The notes: generated from the letters alone by a model not told the origin. Counted from the first letter of the stretch, positions 28,447 to 38,772 are shown. The stretch is 45,377 bases of DNA from Candidatus Cloacimonadota bacterium (GCA_016935235.1 JAFGRJ010000124.1:1-45377); one strand, 5' to 3'. Program-made: numbers and translations.

Positions 28447-29031
28447 TTATTTCTTCAATAATTTCATCAGACCCATCAACAGACCCATTACCAGAAAAGC
28501 ACCGGGTGATAAGATCGCCGCCAATACTGGTTTATAGCTGAGAGGGAGGACATTGTAACCGAGAAACTGCCCTGCTCCTATAATTTCTCTGATGCCGCCG
28601 ATTACAATTAGTGCCAGGGTAAAACCGAAACCCATACCAACACCGTCCGCAAGCGATTTGATCACATTATTCTTGCCGGCAAAGGCTTCCGCTCTTCCCA
28701 GTATGATGCAGTTGACCACAATGAGGGGAATGAAAAGACCCAGATTCTTATGTAACATGGGAAAATAGGCATGCATGACCAGATCCACTATGGTAACGAA
28801 GGAGGCTATGACCACGATATAGGAAGGGATGCGGATCTTGGTGGGGATGAAATTCTTGATCAATGATATTATGACATTGGAACAGACCAGAACAAAGGTG
28901 GCGGCTATTCCCATACCTATCGCATTCTGCACGGAAGTAGTTACAGCAAGGGTCGGGCATAGACCAAGAGCCATTATGAAAACCGGATTCTCTTTGATTA
29001 AACCTTTACTGAATTCTTTAATCATGCTCAT
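28447..29031 (-). CDS. rnfE: Electron transport complex subunit RnfE
   Basis: 'FSKGLIKENPVFIMALGLCPTLAVTTSVQNAIGMG', 'IPLIVVNCIILGRAEAFA'. Confidence 0.95.
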   Translation of the reverse strand: MSMIKEFSKGLIKENPVFIMALGLCPTLAVTTSVQNAIGMGIAATFVLVCSNVIISLIKNFIPTKIRIPSYIVVIASFVTIVDLVMHAYFPMLHKNLGLFIPLIVVNCIILGRAEAFAGKNNVIKSLADGVGMGFGFTLALIVIGGIREIIGAGQFLGYNVLPLSYKPVLAAILSPGAFLVMGLLMGLMKLLKK

Positions 29032-29594
29032 CGCTCATTCTCCTCACCTGTTTGCAGATCGGTTTCAGCTATTTTTTTCTCCATGATTTCCATACCACTC
29101 CTTATTGAACTGGCAATGGTTCTGGTTGTAATGGTCGCTCCAGTTATACTGGCAATGCTACCGCCATCCTTGTCCACCTGCATCTCTGTTTTATCCTTTC
29201 CGGAGAACTGCTCCTGGAATTCACTTTTGCTGCAATTAGCTCCCAGGCCTGGTGTTTCTTGCTGTTCGATTATTTTTATTCGGGTAATATGAAAAAGAGT
29301 GTCCAGACCCACCATGGTTTTCACTTCACTGCTGTAACCGTAAAGGGAAGCCACAAAAGTATAACCCACTATTTTGTCTCTATCCAGGGCTATGTAGGCT
29401 GTCTCGCCGTTGAGGAAAGTAAGACTGTCAAATGAGGTTGCCTGAGGAAGAACCTCTTTCCGGGCTTCTTCTTTTTCCCGACGTTTATTTTCATCAATGA
29501 TGGGTTTGGTAATGCTGTTTACATAGGCCAGAATACCACTGGAAATAACTGCTATGACCAGCAGAACAAATCCCAGTCTTATATAGTATTTCAT
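29028..29594 (-). CDS. rnfG: Electron transport complex subunit RnfG
   Basis: N-terminal TM; FMN-attachment region 'SIASITGATITTRTI'; 'QQETPGLGANCSKSEFQEQF'. Confidence 0.94.
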   Translation of the reverse strand: MKYYIRLGFVLLVIAVISSGILAYVNSITKPIIDENKRREKEEARKEVLPQATSFDSLTFLNGETAYIALDRDKIVGYTFVASLYGYSSEVKTMVGLDTLFHITRIKIIEQQETPGLGANCSKSEFQEQFSGKDKTEMQVDKDGGSIASITGATITTRTIASSIRSGMEIMEKKIAETDLQTGEENER

Positions 29595-30640
29595 TTTGCT
29601 GCCTCCCCGAAAGGTCTGGGTATGGTGTAACGATCAATCAATGGAACCGCAATGTTCATCAGCAGTATTGAATAAGATACTCCTTCCGGATAACCGCCCA
29701 CGAACCTTATGATAACCGTCAATATTCCGCAGCCGATACCAAAGATCAACCTCCCCTTTTTGGTGACAGGGGAAGTGACCATATCGGTGGCCATGAAGAA
29801 AGCTCCCAGGATCAAACCACCGGCAAAAATGTGAAAGATCGGCAGGAACAGGGAAGCGGAAAACAGCCCGTTAATACCGCCAAAAATATAGGTCAGGACG
29901 AATACGGTGGTAATGTAGCTGACAGGGATTCTCCATTCGATTATATGTTTATAGGCCAGATAAGCAGCTCCTATCAGCAGGGCGGCTGCCGATATCTCTC
30001 CCAGACAGCCTCCGATATTTCCCCAGAAAACGTTCACTATCGTATCCATATTGGCCAGCTTGTTCATTACCACTTCAGCGATGTCGGGACTTATCTGGGT
30101 TGTATCACGCAGGGCTTTTGCTACTCCCAGGGGAGTTGCCGTAGTTATAACAGCAGGTATATTGGCGGGAAGATTGGAGAGACCGTTTATTGAACCCAGA
30201 CTGGTCTTCTCCCAACCTGCGGTCATCAGTGTGGGCCAGGAGGCTACCAGAAAGGCTCTGCCCAGCAGGGCGGGATTGAAAATATTGTAACCCAATCCAC
30301 CAAAAATCTGTTTGCCTATGGCGATGGCAAAAAAGGCTCCCACGACAGGAATCCACCAGGGAGCGCCAGCATTGATGTTAAAAGCCACCAGCATACCGGT
30401 TACAACAGCACTGCCATCGGTTATTGTTATTGGCACTCTCCGTAATTTCTGGATCAGAGCTTCCGTTATAACAGCAGCAGCAGCACCATACAGGGTCAAC
30501 AGTAAGGCTCTCATACCAAAGAAATACAGAGCTGCCAGCAGTGCAGGTAACAAGGCCAGTACTACCTGCCACATCACTGTCCTTACTGAAATATGCTGCT
30601 TGATATGAGGAGCTGCCGAAACAGAATATACATTATTCAT
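29591..30640 (-). CDS. rnfD: Electron transport complex subunit RnfD
   Basis: 'SVSAAPHIKQHISVRTVMWQVVLALLPALLAALYFFG'; 'MATDMVTSPVTKKGRLIFGIGCGILTVIIRFVGGYPEGVSYSILLMN'. Confidence 0.95.
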   Translation of the reverse strand: MNNVYSVSAAPHIKQHISVRTVMWQVVLALLPALLAALYFFGMRALLLTLYGAAAAVITEALIQKLRRVPITITDGSAVVTGMLVAFNINAGAPWWIPVVGAFFAIAIGKQIFGGLGYNIFNPALLGRAFLVASWPTLMTAGWEKTSLGSINGLSNLPANIPAVITTATPLGVAKALRDTTQISPDIAEVVMNKLANMDTIVNVFWGNIGGCLGEISAAALLIGAAYLAYKHIIEWRIPVSYITTVFVLTYIFGGINGLFSASLFLPIFHIFAGGLILGAFFMATDMVTSPVTKKGRLIFGIGCGILTVIIRFVGGYPEGVSYSILLMNIAVPLIDRYTIPRPFGEAAK

Positions 30641-30675
30641 TGAACCTCCGGGAATTTAAAATAAGATCTGGTTCT

Positions 30676-31998
30676 TCAACTTTTAGCCTTGATCTCGGCA
30701 ATCTTGAGCTTGCCAATGTCTATCCATTGTATAAGCTTGATCTGAGAAGGGCAGACATAAGAACAGCTGCCGCATTTCATACAATCCAGAACACCGTATC
30801 GCTCCGCTTGCGCCCAGTCGTTATAGCGCACACTGTTTGCAATGAGACTGGGAACCAGGTTCATCGGGCAGATATCCACACAACGCCCGCAACGCAAACA
30901 TGTGTGTTCTTTATCTTTTTGGGATTCTCTGTGACTTAAAATAAGAAGACCGGAGCTGCCTTTGGCCAGAGGTGTATCCAGCGTGGGAACAGCAAAGCCC
31001 ATCATAGGTCCCCCCGCCACAATTTTGCCTATTTCTTCGCTGGTGCCACCGCAGTAGGCAACAAGTTCAGAAAACAGCGTTCCCACTCGTGCCAGCAGGT
31101 TTTTGGGATTTCTCACGATCTTACCTGTTACAGTGATTATTCTTTCAATGAGTGGTTTACCAAAACGGAGTGCCTCATATATGGCATAAGCCGTGCCCAC
31201 ATTATGCACTACCACGCCCACATCCATCGGTAGTCCGCCCCGGTTGGGGACCTTTCTTCTGGTAACTGCATATATAAGCTGTTTCTCGGCTCCCTGGGGA
31301 TATTTCAATCTTAATCCGGTGACGCTGATGCTTTCCTCCGCAGCCAAGAGCTGCTGGAAAAGCTTGATGACATCGGGCTTATTAGCCTCAACGCCAATAA
31401 TACCTCTTTTTGCTCCGAGAATTTTCAGGATTATCTTCAACCCGGTGATTATTTCCTCAGGTTTCTCCAGCATGAGCCTGTAATCAGCTGTTAAATAAGG
31501 CTCACATTCTACTCCGTTCAACAGGACAGTATCAATGTTTTTTCCGGCAGGAGGGGATAGCTTTACGTGGGTGGGAAATCCGGCCCCTCCCATGCCACAG
31601 ATTCCGGCATGAGCTATTATCTTCTTCATATCATCAGAAGAAAGCTCAAAAAAGACGGGATTTTCTTTTAACTCTACCCATCTGTCCAGACCGTCACCGG
31701 TGATTTCGATCGCCTCCGACATGATACCGCTGGGATGAGGGAACTTGGCTATCTTTGTCACTTTACCGGAGATTGAGGCATGCATCGGAATGGAAACAAA
31801 TCCGCCCGGCTCCGCTATTTTCTGCCCCGTCAGCACATTATCACCGACTTGGACCAATGCTTTGGCAGGGGCACCAATGTGTTGGGAAAGGGGAATGATA
31901 ACCCTGGAGGGAAGAGGCATTTTTTCCAGGACAGATTTCCTGGAATAAGCCTTGGCATCAGGAGGGTGGATACCACCGGGAAATGTCTTTAATCCCAT
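30676..31998 (-). CDS. rnfC: Electron transport complex subunit RnfC
   Basis: 'MGLKTFPGGIHPPDAKAYSRKS'; 'GMGGAGFPTHVKLSPP'; 'CLRCGRCVDICP', 'CMKCGSCSYVCP'; start trimmed to M75 of the ORF with upstream gggag. Confidence 0.94.
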   Translation of the reverse strand: MGLKTFPGGIHPPDAKAYSRKSVLEKMPLPSRVIIPLSQHIGAPAKALVQVGDNVLTGQKIAEPGGFVSIPMHASISGKVTKIAKFPHPSGIMSEAIEITGDGLDRWVELKENPVFFELSSDDMKKIIAHAGICGMGGAGFPTHVKLSPPAGKNIDTVLLNGVECEPYLTADYRLMLEKPEEIITGLKIILKILGAKRGIIGVEANKPDVIKLFQQLLAAEESISVTGLRLKYPQGAEKQLIYAVTRRKVPNRGGLPMDVGVVVHNVGTAYAIYEALRFGKPLIERIITVTGKIVRNPKNLLARVGTLFSELVAYCGGTSEEIGKIVAGGPMMGFAVPTLDTPLAKGSSGLLILSHRESQKDKEHTCLRCGRCVDICPMNLVPSLIANSVRYNDWAQAERYGVLDCMKCGSCSYVCPSQIKLIQWIDIGKLKIAEIKAKS

Positions 31999-32111
31999 AT
32001 TTTCTCCCAGACTATTGAATTTTTGCTTACGTATTTTTTTTATTGGATTACTACATTTAAAAGTCATAATTTTAAAGCAAGGATTTTTTCTGTTCATAAG
32101 AAAGCGGGGAT

Positions 32112-33485
32112 ATGAATTCAGATAAATATAGACAAAAATCGTGTTATCCAACCTTATGCTCCGCAAATGGTAAGAATCTGGAATATCTGATGAAATTGAA
32201 TCGCCTGGAAAAGCAAACATTTCTACTGCTACTGGGGGCAGCGATTTTTAATGGTTTTGTTACGGGTTCTTTCCAGGTGCAGGATATCATAGCCAAGAAA
32301 GCCCTCCATGCTCTTGACTGGCAGATAACCATTCTGGTCATGCTCTGGCCGGTATCCAATCTTATCTCGATCTGGTGGGGTAAATTGCTGGAACATTCTC
32401 AGAGCATATCCCGCTTTTTCATCCTCACTGCTGTGATGGGAAGGTTACCCCTGCTCCTGATGCTGTTTGTTTCCGGTTTTAATCAGTATCTGTTGATCAT
32501 GGCATTACTCTTTTCCTTCAATGCCCTGATAAGTCCGGCTCAGAATACCATCTATCAATCGAATTTTCAGAAGAAGAACAGAGGCCTCGCCTTTGGTTAT
32601 ATTGCCAGTGTAACCACCCTGATCATCCTTGTTTTCAGTTTTGTCTCGGGTCGTCTTCTGGATATGAATGAGAACTGGTTCCGCCAGATATTTGGCATAG
32701 TGGGCATTATGGGGGTAATTGGGGCTGTATTTTTCGCTGTCATCAGGATTCGCAAAACAAGGTTTCACGATAAGGCTTTTCTGTCCATCAGAGAGCTGTT
32801 TATCAGCCCGGTGCGGAGATCTTTCGAGGTATTGCATAAAAACCGCTATTTCGCTTATTTTGAGAGGAACTTCTTCATTTACGGCATAGCTTACATGATT
32901 CTGTTGCCGGCTATACCCAAATATCTGGTTGAATACCTGAAGATGGATTATTCAGAGACTTTTCTGGCTAAAGGTATCATTTCACAGGTGGGCATCCTGT
33001 TGCTTGCTCCGCTGGCCGGGAAAATCTTCGATCGGAAAAATCCCGCTTACTTCAGTTTCCTCACTTATGCCAGTTTAACCCTTTACCCAGTCTTACTGCT
33101 GCTCTCCAGTTTTTTCATCGGTTATGCAAAGGTAAACTATATTGTCTATTTTGCTTTTCTGCTCTTTGGTATTTCCATGTCAGCCATATTCATTTCCTGG
33201 AATATCAGCTCGATTTTTTTTGCCAACGAGGAAGATGTCTCCATGTACCAGGGACTGCATGTGACCCTCACAGGTTTAAGGGCTTTATTCGCGCCCTTCT
33301 TGGGATATCTGATCATGAGACTGCTGAGTGTGCAGGCGGTATTTGTCTTCGCGGCGATTCTTTTTTTGCTTGCCTCAGCTTTGAGTTATAAATTATATTT
33401 GCATATGATGTATGAAGAGATGAAATTGAACAGCAGGGAAGTAAAACATTTCATCTATCTGAGGAAGATATTTCCTTTTAACTAG
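32112..33485 (+). CDS. MFS transporter (start may be 32190)
   Basis: About 12 hydrophobic segments; 'LLLLGAAIFNGFVTGSFQVQDIIAKKALHALDWQITILVMLWPVSNLISIWWGKLLEHSQS'. Confidence 0.85.
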   Translation: MNSDKYRQKSCYPTLCSANGKNLEYLMKLNRLEKQTFLLLLGAAIFNGFVTGSFQVQDIIAKKALHALDWQITILVMLWPVSNLISIWWGKLLEHSQSISRFFILTAVMGRLPLLLMLFVSGFNQYLLIMALLFSFNALISPAQNTIYQSNFQKKNRGLAFGYIASVTTLIILVFSFVSGRLLDMNENWFRQIFGIVGIMGVIGAVFFAVIRIRKTRFHDKAFLSIRELFISPVRRSFEVLHKNRYFAYFERNFFIYGIAYMILLPAIPKYLVEYLKMDYSETFLAKGIISQVGILLLAPLAGKIFDRKNPAYFSFLTYASLTLYPVLLLLSSFFIGYAKVNYIVYFAFLLFGISMSAIFISWNISSIFFANEEDVSMYQGLHVTLTGLRALFAPFLGYLIMRLLSVQAVFVFAAILFLLASALSYKLYLHMMYEEMKLNSREVKHFIYLRKIFPFN

Positions 33486-33493
33486 GAGGAAAA

Positions 33494-34606
33494 TTGCGCA
33501 GAGCAGTCTTTTTTTTCCTTTTCCTTGTTTATGTACTGAGTACAGATGCTTCTTTACGGGTCGAATATAATACCAGCCTGGCTCCTGAAATTATCAATAC
33601 GGAAAAGATCGAGGGAGAGGAATATTTCAATGTTTTTGAACTTAATAAGGCCTTCAAGGCTCATATCAAAGAGGATATCCTCGATCAGCGTCTGAAAATA
33701 AACATTTATGATAACCAGCTGGTAGTATTGATAAATGCTTCCTACCTTTTCCATGGTAACAAGCTGTACAATTGCGGTCAACCGGTTTTGGCCAGACAGG
33801 GCAAGTATTACCTGCCTGTGAGTTTTCTAACCGATATCCTGCCCCTGCTTTATCCAGAGCAAATCAGTTATGACAGTAATGTTATCAGGGCAGCGACGCC
33901 TGTGGACAGCTCGATCCGTAAGATTGTCATCGATCCCGGGCATGGAGGCAAGGACCCGGGGGCGGTAGGGTTCTCCAAGGAAAATTATGAGAAGGATATC
34001 GTCCTGAGAATAGCTCTTTATCTGAAAAAACTGCTGCGGGAGAAGACTGATCTGGATGTTGTCCTTACCAGGGAAAGTGATGATTTTGTCTCGCTGCAGG
34101 AACGGACTCAACTGGCTAACAGAGCTAATGCGGACCTTTTTGTCTCTTTACATTGCAACGCCAATCTTTCCAACAAGGTGAACGGTATCGAAGTCTACTA
34201 CCTCTCTACGGCGATCACCGATGAAGACAGGGCGGCTGAAGCACTGGAAAACTCTGTTGTATACGACTTTGAGGGTGGCGAGGAAGCAGTCAAGAGATAC
34301 GATGACCTGGCTTTTATCCTGGCGGATATGGCCCAGAACGAACAACTTGTAGAAAGTTATGAACTAAGCAGTATCCTGCAGAATAACCTGGTGTCCAGTG
34401 TTGATTGCAGAAACAATGGTGTCCGCCAGGCAAACTTCTATGTTCTGCGTGGGGCTTATATGCCGGCTGTCCTGGTCGAACTGGGTTACCTCACCAATAA
34501 AGAGGAAGAGAAGAAACTGATCAATGAATCCTATCAGGATAAACTGGCACAAGCTATTTACCACGGTATAAAGAACTTTAAATATAAATTCGATCAGATT
34601 CAGTAA
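33494..34606 (+). CDS. N-acetylmuramoyl-L-alanine amidase (Amidase_3) with N-terminal copper-amine-oxidase-like domain
   Basis: 'KIVIDPGHGGKDPGAVGFSKENYEKDIVLRIALYLKKLL', 'RTQLANRANADLFVSLHCNAN', 'VLVELGYLTNKEEEKKL'; TTG start with upstream aggaggaaaa. Confidence 0.93.
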   Translation: MRRAVFFFLFLVYVLSTDASLRVEYNTSLAPEIINTEKIEGEEYFNVFELNKAFKAHIKEDILDQRLKINIYDNQLVVLINASYLFHGNKLYNCGQPVLARQGKYYLPVSFLTDILPLLYPEQISYDSNVIRAATPVDSSIRKIVIDPGHGGKDPGAVGFSKENYEKDIVLRIALYLKKLLREKTDLDVVLTRESDDFVSLQERTQLANRANADLFVSLHCNANLSNKVNGIEVYYLSTAITDEDRAAEALENSVVYDFEGGEEAVKRYDDLAFILADMAQNEQLVESYELSSILQNNLVSSVDCRNNGVRQANFYVLRGAYMPAVLVELGYLTNKEEEKKLINESYQDKLAQAIYHGIKNFKYKFDQIQ

Positions 34607-34682
34607 AATAATTAAATTTTTATTTGACATATAATAGCCTTAACTTTTTCTGTCGCAAAAAATTATAAAAACGGAGGTAATA

Positions 34683-34958
34683 ATGCCTACTCATAAATCC
34701 TGTGAAAAGAGATTGCGACAGGAAAAGAAAAGGGCTGCCCGTAATCACTACGTCAAGAAGACAATCAAAACACTTGCTAAAAAAATGCAGAGTAACCTGG
34801 CAATGCCAGAAAAGGAAAAGCTTCTGTCAGAGGTTTATTCACAGCTTGATAAAGCCGCCAAGAAAAAGGTCATTCACAAGCGTACGGCATCCCGGCGCAA
34901 AGCCAGGCTGGCTGCCTATTTCAATAAGATAAAAAACAGCGTTTCTGCTTCGGAATAG
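34683..34958 (+). CDS. rpsT: 30S ribosomal protein S20
   Basis: 'MPTHKSCEKRLRQEKKRAARNHYVKKTIKTLAKKM...KKVIHKRTASRRKARLA'; RBS ggagg. Confidence 0.94.
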   Translation: MPTHKSCEKRLRQEKKRAARNHYVKKTIKTLAKKMQSNLAMPEKEKLLSEVYSQLDKAAKKKVIHKRTASRRKARLAAYFNKIKNSVSASE

Positions 34959-34966
34959 ATGTAATG

Positions 34967-34995
34967 GGCAGACGTTGATGCGTCTGCCTTTTTTT
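34967..34995 (+). terminator. Rho-independent terminator downstream of rpsT
   Basis: ggcagacg-ttgatg-cgtctgcc followed by T7. Confidence 0.9.
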
Positions 34996-35011
34996 ATTTC
35001 ATGAGATTTTC

Positions 35012-36037
35012 ATGTCAAAAGAACTTTCTTTTCTCCTTTTAACAGCTCTGCTTGTTCTTGTTGTCCTTATCATCATTTTTTCCCGGCAGCGTCGGCAGAA
35101 GACCACTAAAACAGGTGTTACAGGAAGCCTTTTCTTGGGTATTACCGGGACCAGGCAGAATTTTCTGAGCAGGATTTCTGAATTACTGAATATGTTTCCC
35201 CGGATTGATGATGATGTTCTGGAGCAGCTCGAGAACACATTGATAGCAGCTGATATCGGGGTTAAAACTTCTGCCTGGATAATTGAAGTACTCAGGGAAA
35301 GAATTGCCACCAGAAAGATGGACTCGTCCCGGGAAATTCAGGCGGAACTGGAAGATATCATTCGTAATCTGCTGAAACAGGAATACTCGGATCAGGATCA
35401 TTTCACTGTAAGTGATTCCCGCCCATATGTGATTTTGTTCGCTGGTGTGAACGGTGTTGGTAAAACAACCTGTATCGGAAAACTGGCATATAACCTTAAG
35501 AATAAAGGATACAGTATCTTGTTGATTGCAGCTGATACCTTCCGGGCGGCAGCAGCCGAGCAACTGAAGATATGGGGTGAACGGGCAGGAGTACCGGTTC
35601 ATACCCAGCTGCCCGGTGCAGATCCAGCTGCCGTGGTTTATGATGGTTTGAGTTTCGCCATTGCCAGGAATGTTGATGTGGTGATGATAGACACTGCTGG
35701 CAGGCAACATACCAGGGCTAATCTTATGAATGAGTTGAACAAGATCTGCCGCACAGTGAAAAAACTGGCTCCGCAGGGTCCACAGGAAAGGCTACTGGTT
35801 ATTGATGCCACCACCGGCCAGAATGCCCTCAACCAGGCTGATTTGTTCCACAAGGCAGTTAATTTAACAGGTATTGTACTGACCAAGCTTGATGGTACGG
35901 CAAAGGGCGGTATAGTAATCGGCATCAAGCACCAGTTCAATATCCCGGTGAAATTCATCGGAGTAGGGGAGAAACAGGAAGATCTGCTTGTCTTTAACCC
36001 AGATGCCTTTGTGGATGCCATATTTAGAGAAGGATGA
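35012..36037 (+). CDS. ftsY: Signal recognition particle receptor FtsY with N-terminal TM segment
   Basis: 'GVNGVGKTTCIGKLAYNLKNKGYSILLIAADTFRAAAAEQL', 'DTAGRQHTRANLMNEL', 'TKLDGTAKGG'. Confidence 0.95.
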   Translation: MSKELSFLLLTALLVLVVLIIIFSRQRRQKTTKTGVTGSLFLGITGTRQNFLSRISELLNMFPRIDDDVLEQLENTLIAADIGVKTSAWIIEVLRERIATRKMDSSREIQAELEDIIRNLLKQEYSDQDHFTVSDSRPYVILFAGVNGVGKTTCIGKLAYNLKNKGYSILLIAADTFRAAAAEQLKIWGERAGVPVHTQLPGADPAAVVYDGLSFAIARNVDVVMIDTAGRQHTRANLMNELNKICRTVKKLAPQGPQERLLVIDATTGQNALNQADLFHKAVNLTGIVLTKLDGTAKGGIVIGIKHQFNIPVKFIGVGEKQEDLLVFNPDAFVDAIFREG

Positions 36038-36041
36038 TAAT

Positions 36042-36074
36042 AAAAAAAGGTCGGTTTTTTATTACCGACCTTTT
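36042..36074. terminator. Bidirectional terminator between convergent ftsY and PpiD-like gene
   Basis: aaaggtcggt...accgacctttt with T-rich flanks on both strands. Confidence 0.85.
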
Positions 36075-36098
36075 CCTGTTACTTCCTGATCCAGTATT

Positions 36099-37880
36099 TT
36101 AAATATCGAAGAACATGCTCCGATTGTCTTCTATATTTGCTTCTTTTCTGAGTTCTTGATACCATTCTGAAAAATGCTTATTCTCAGCCTCAGCCTGGGC
36201 ATCTTCCTTGAGCTTCTCCTTGTCACGTTCAAAAACCTCCATATCGGGTTCATACCTTTTCAGCACATAAGCTATGTACGATCCGCGTTCGCCTTCGATG
36301 AGGTCAGTGAATTCCCCGGCATTTTTACTGAGAATGGCTTCATTGAGAGCGGTCTCGTTTCGGATCTTGCCAATGAGAGCATCTTTGGTGATGTTTTCAC
36401 CTTCTACAGTCTCCCAACCTTCTTTGATAGCCTGCATTAAATACATGTTGGGATCGTAAGAGGCATGAAATTCACGAGCTTTTTCCTGAACAGCAGCCAG
36501 CTGCCGTTCGCTTTCAATTTTGCGCTTTATGTTTGTCTTGGCTTCTTCGATATCCTGATAATGTACTCCCAGTTTCTCGGAGATCTCAGCAACCAGATAG
36601 TCTCCCTGCTCCAGTTTCACCGGTTCATGCAGCGTACCTACTTTCTTCTTGAAGGCAAAATCAACCATCTCTTCCTGTTTTCCTATACCGCTGATGAATT
36701 TCGATTCCTGGGTAAACTCTCTTGATTCTGCAACCTCGTAATTATATTCAACTGCTGCAGAGTCCAGTCCCACCTCCTGAGCCCGTGTGTAAAAATCTTC
36801 CTGGATAATTTCCAGATTGGCTTCTGTCTCGGCGGAAATTACAGGTTTGATCAGGATATGGCTTGCTTTGACTTCCTCCTCACCCTTATCATTTTTTCTG
36901 CGGTCAAATAACTTGATTATATGCCAGCCAAACTGGGTAAGAACTGGTTCGGATATCTCTCCGGTGCGCAAGGCGAACACGGCTTCTTCAAATTCAGGTA
37001 CCATCCTACCCCTGGTGAAATAACCCAGATCACCTCCCTGCGGAGCACTGGGACCCTCCGAATACTCCATGGCTGCCTCGGCAAAATCCATGCCGCCTGT
37101 AACAATATTGTATACCGAATCAGCCCTCACCTTCGCCAGGTTTTTATCAGCTTCACTGGGTGCCAGCGGTATTCTTACGTATTTGTACTTGCACATGGGA
37201 TCCCTCTTGAACTCTTCCTTATTCTCCTCGTAATACTGCTGCATGTCTTCATCGGTGATTTCGATGTCGGTGATCTTTTTGGGATCGAAAAAGATAACCT
37301 TGACATCGGCTTTATTGTTCTTATCTATATATTGCTGTTTTACATCTTCATCGGTCAGAGCGACCTCAGCTTTGATGGTCTCGAAAAGAATCTCGTAAGG
37401 CAGATTGCCCCGGAGACGGTTCTCCATATAAGCAGCAAAATTAGGATTCTCGATCAGCATATCCTGATATTTATCATAATCGAACTTGCCATTGGTCTGA
37501 AATTCTTCGATACTTTTTATATCTTCGGGAGGATCTTTCAACTTTTCCAGAACCTTCTGATCGGTCACCCTGATATGCAGTCTCTTTATTTCCTGATTAT
37601 ATATGATGCTGGCAACCAGATTGTTCCAGGTTTCGTTGTTTATCTGCTTGAGAATGGTCTCATCGATCTCTGTTTCAGGATTCTCCTGAGCATAACGGGC
37701 ATAGGCATTTTTCAGATAATTAGAGTATTCCTCGTACTCTATCTTCTTGCCGGCAATTCGCCCCACATATGGCTTGTTGATGAATATGCTGGTTATTCCT
37801 CCAATAGCCATTGATAAAATAAAAACAGCAGCTACAATGAATATGACCAGCTTGGCTTTTTTCCTCATTCCTTCCAGCAT
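36099..37880 (-). CDS. PpiD/SurA-like peptidylprolyl isomerase (SurA_N plus parvulin domain, N-terminal TM)
   Basis: '[25 protein letters not shown]'; parvulin '[55 protein letters not shown]'; RBS ggagg upstream of 37880. Confidence 0.88.
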   Translation of the reverse strand: MLEGMRKKAKLVIFIVAAVFILSMAIGGITSIFINKPYVGRIAGKKIEYEEYSNYLKNAYARYAQENPETEIDETILKQINNETWNNLVASIIYNQEIKRLHIRVTDQKVLEKLKDPPEDIKSIEEFQTNGKFDYDKYQDMLIENPNFAAYMENRLRGNLPYEILFETIKAEVALTDEDVKQQYIDKNNKADVKVIFFDPKKITDIEITDEDMQQYYEENKEEFKRDPMCKYKYVRIPLAPSEADKNLAKVRADSVYNIVTGGMDFAEAAMEYSEGPSAPQGGDLGYFTRGRMVPEFEEAVFALRTGEISEPVLTQFGWHIIKLFDRRKNDKGEEEVKASHILIKPVISAETEANLEIIQEDFYTRAQEVGLDSAAVEYNYEVAESREFTQESKFISGIGKQEEMVDFAFKKKVGTLHEPVKLEQGDYLVAEISEKLGVHYQDIEEAKTNIKRKIESERQLAAVQEKAREFHASYDPNMYLMQAIKEGWETVEGENITKDALIGKIRNETALNEAILSKNAGEFTDLIEGERGSYIAYVLKRYEPDMEVFERDKEKLKEDAQAEAENKHFSEWYQELRKEANIEDNRSMFFDI

Positions 37881-38032
37881 ATCTTTTCCTCCATTATTAT
37901 GCATGTTCCTGTGAATGGTGCAATAACTGTAATAACTGTTTTTTCTTCAAGTTTTTTTTTACAGGATACCTGCAGAGTGAATGGAATCATTGAGAAATCT
38001 TTAGAAAATAATTATTTAGTATATTTTCCAGC

Positions 38033-38061
38033 TTGACAATAAAATATGGTTGTAAACTTTG
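38033..38061 (+). promoter_or_regulatory. Candidate promoter for the rpsU operon
   Basis: TTGACA at 38033-38038, 14-nt spacer, then TAAACTTTG at 38053. Confidence 0.35.
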
Positions 38062-38093
38062 ACCTGATATAGAAAAAAAGGGGGTGAGACTTA

Positions 38094-38306
38094 GTGCCCA
38101 AGGTCGTATCGAGAGATAATGAACCTTTTCAGGTTCTGCTGCGAAGGTTTAAGAAATCCTGTGAAAAATCGGGTCTCCTTTCTGACATCAAGAAGAATAA
38201 CTATTATGAGAAACCCAGCGTGGTCCGCCGCAAAAAGCTTAAGGATGCCCGCAGAAAAGCCCTTAAGCTGCAGCGGAAAATCAATCGCATGAACAAGAGT
38301 ATCTGA
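38094..38306 (+). CDS. rpsU: 30S ribosomal protein S21 (GTG start)
   Basis: 'MPKVVSRDNEPFQVLLRRFKKSCEKSGLLSDIKKNNYYEKPSVVRRKKLKDARRKALK'; upstream ggggg. Confidence 0.93.
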   Translation: MPKVVSRDNEPFQVLLRRFKKSCEKSGLLSDIKKNNYYEKPSVVRRKKLKDARRKALKLQRKINRMNKSI

Positions 38307-38307
38307 G

Positions 38308-38748
38308 ATGATAGACAAGATTTCTCAGAATATTACCACAGCCCTGCGTCAGGGTGAAAAAGAACGGCTTCTGGTTCTGCGTTCGCTGAAAACTGCGCTC
38401 AGAAACAAGGAAATTGAACTGATGCGTAAACTCAGCAATGAAGAAAGTATTATTGTTCTGCAGAGCCAGGTCAAAAGCCGGCAGCAAGCACAGGAATTAT
38501 ATATTCAGGGACAGAGGAAAGACCTGGCAGACAGGGAACAGGCAGAAATCGAAATCATCATGACCTATCTCCCCCAACCACTTTCAGAAACTGAGATGGA
38601 ACAGGAAGTGGAGGCAGCCATGACCGCACTGGCTGCACACTCAATGAAGGATATGGGTTCACTTATGAGACATCTCAAGGAAAAACTTGGCAGCAGGGCG
38701 AACGGAACTGTTTTGAGCTCAATCGTGAAAAAAAAACTCACATCCTGA
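38308..38748 (+). CDS. GatB/YqeY domain-containing protein
   Basis: 'ALRQGEKERLLVLRSLKTALRNKEIE...TYLPQPLSETEMEQEVEAAM...MKDMGSLMRHLKEKLGSRANGTVLSSIVKKKL'. Confidence 0.92.
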   Translation: MIDKISQNITTALRQGEKERLLVLRSLKTALRNKEIELMRKLSNEESIIVLQSQVKSRQQAQELYIQGQRKDLADREQAEIEIIMTYLPQPLSETEMEQEVEAAMTALAAHSMKDMGSLMRHLKEKLGSRANGTVLSSIVKKKLTS

Positions 38749-38772
38749 GAAGTATCTGTTTTTTAATATTCT

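Noticed and set aside
36921-37814. 297-aa plus-strand ORF opposite the PpiD-like gene
   Set aside because: Antisense to a conserved parvulin-domain gene; hydrophobic character is a by-product of the charged opposite strand.
37922-37939. Tandem 9-nt repeat aataactgt x2 upstream of the PpiD-like gene
   Set aside because: Only two short copies in AT-rich DNA; could be chance and is not enough to call an operator.
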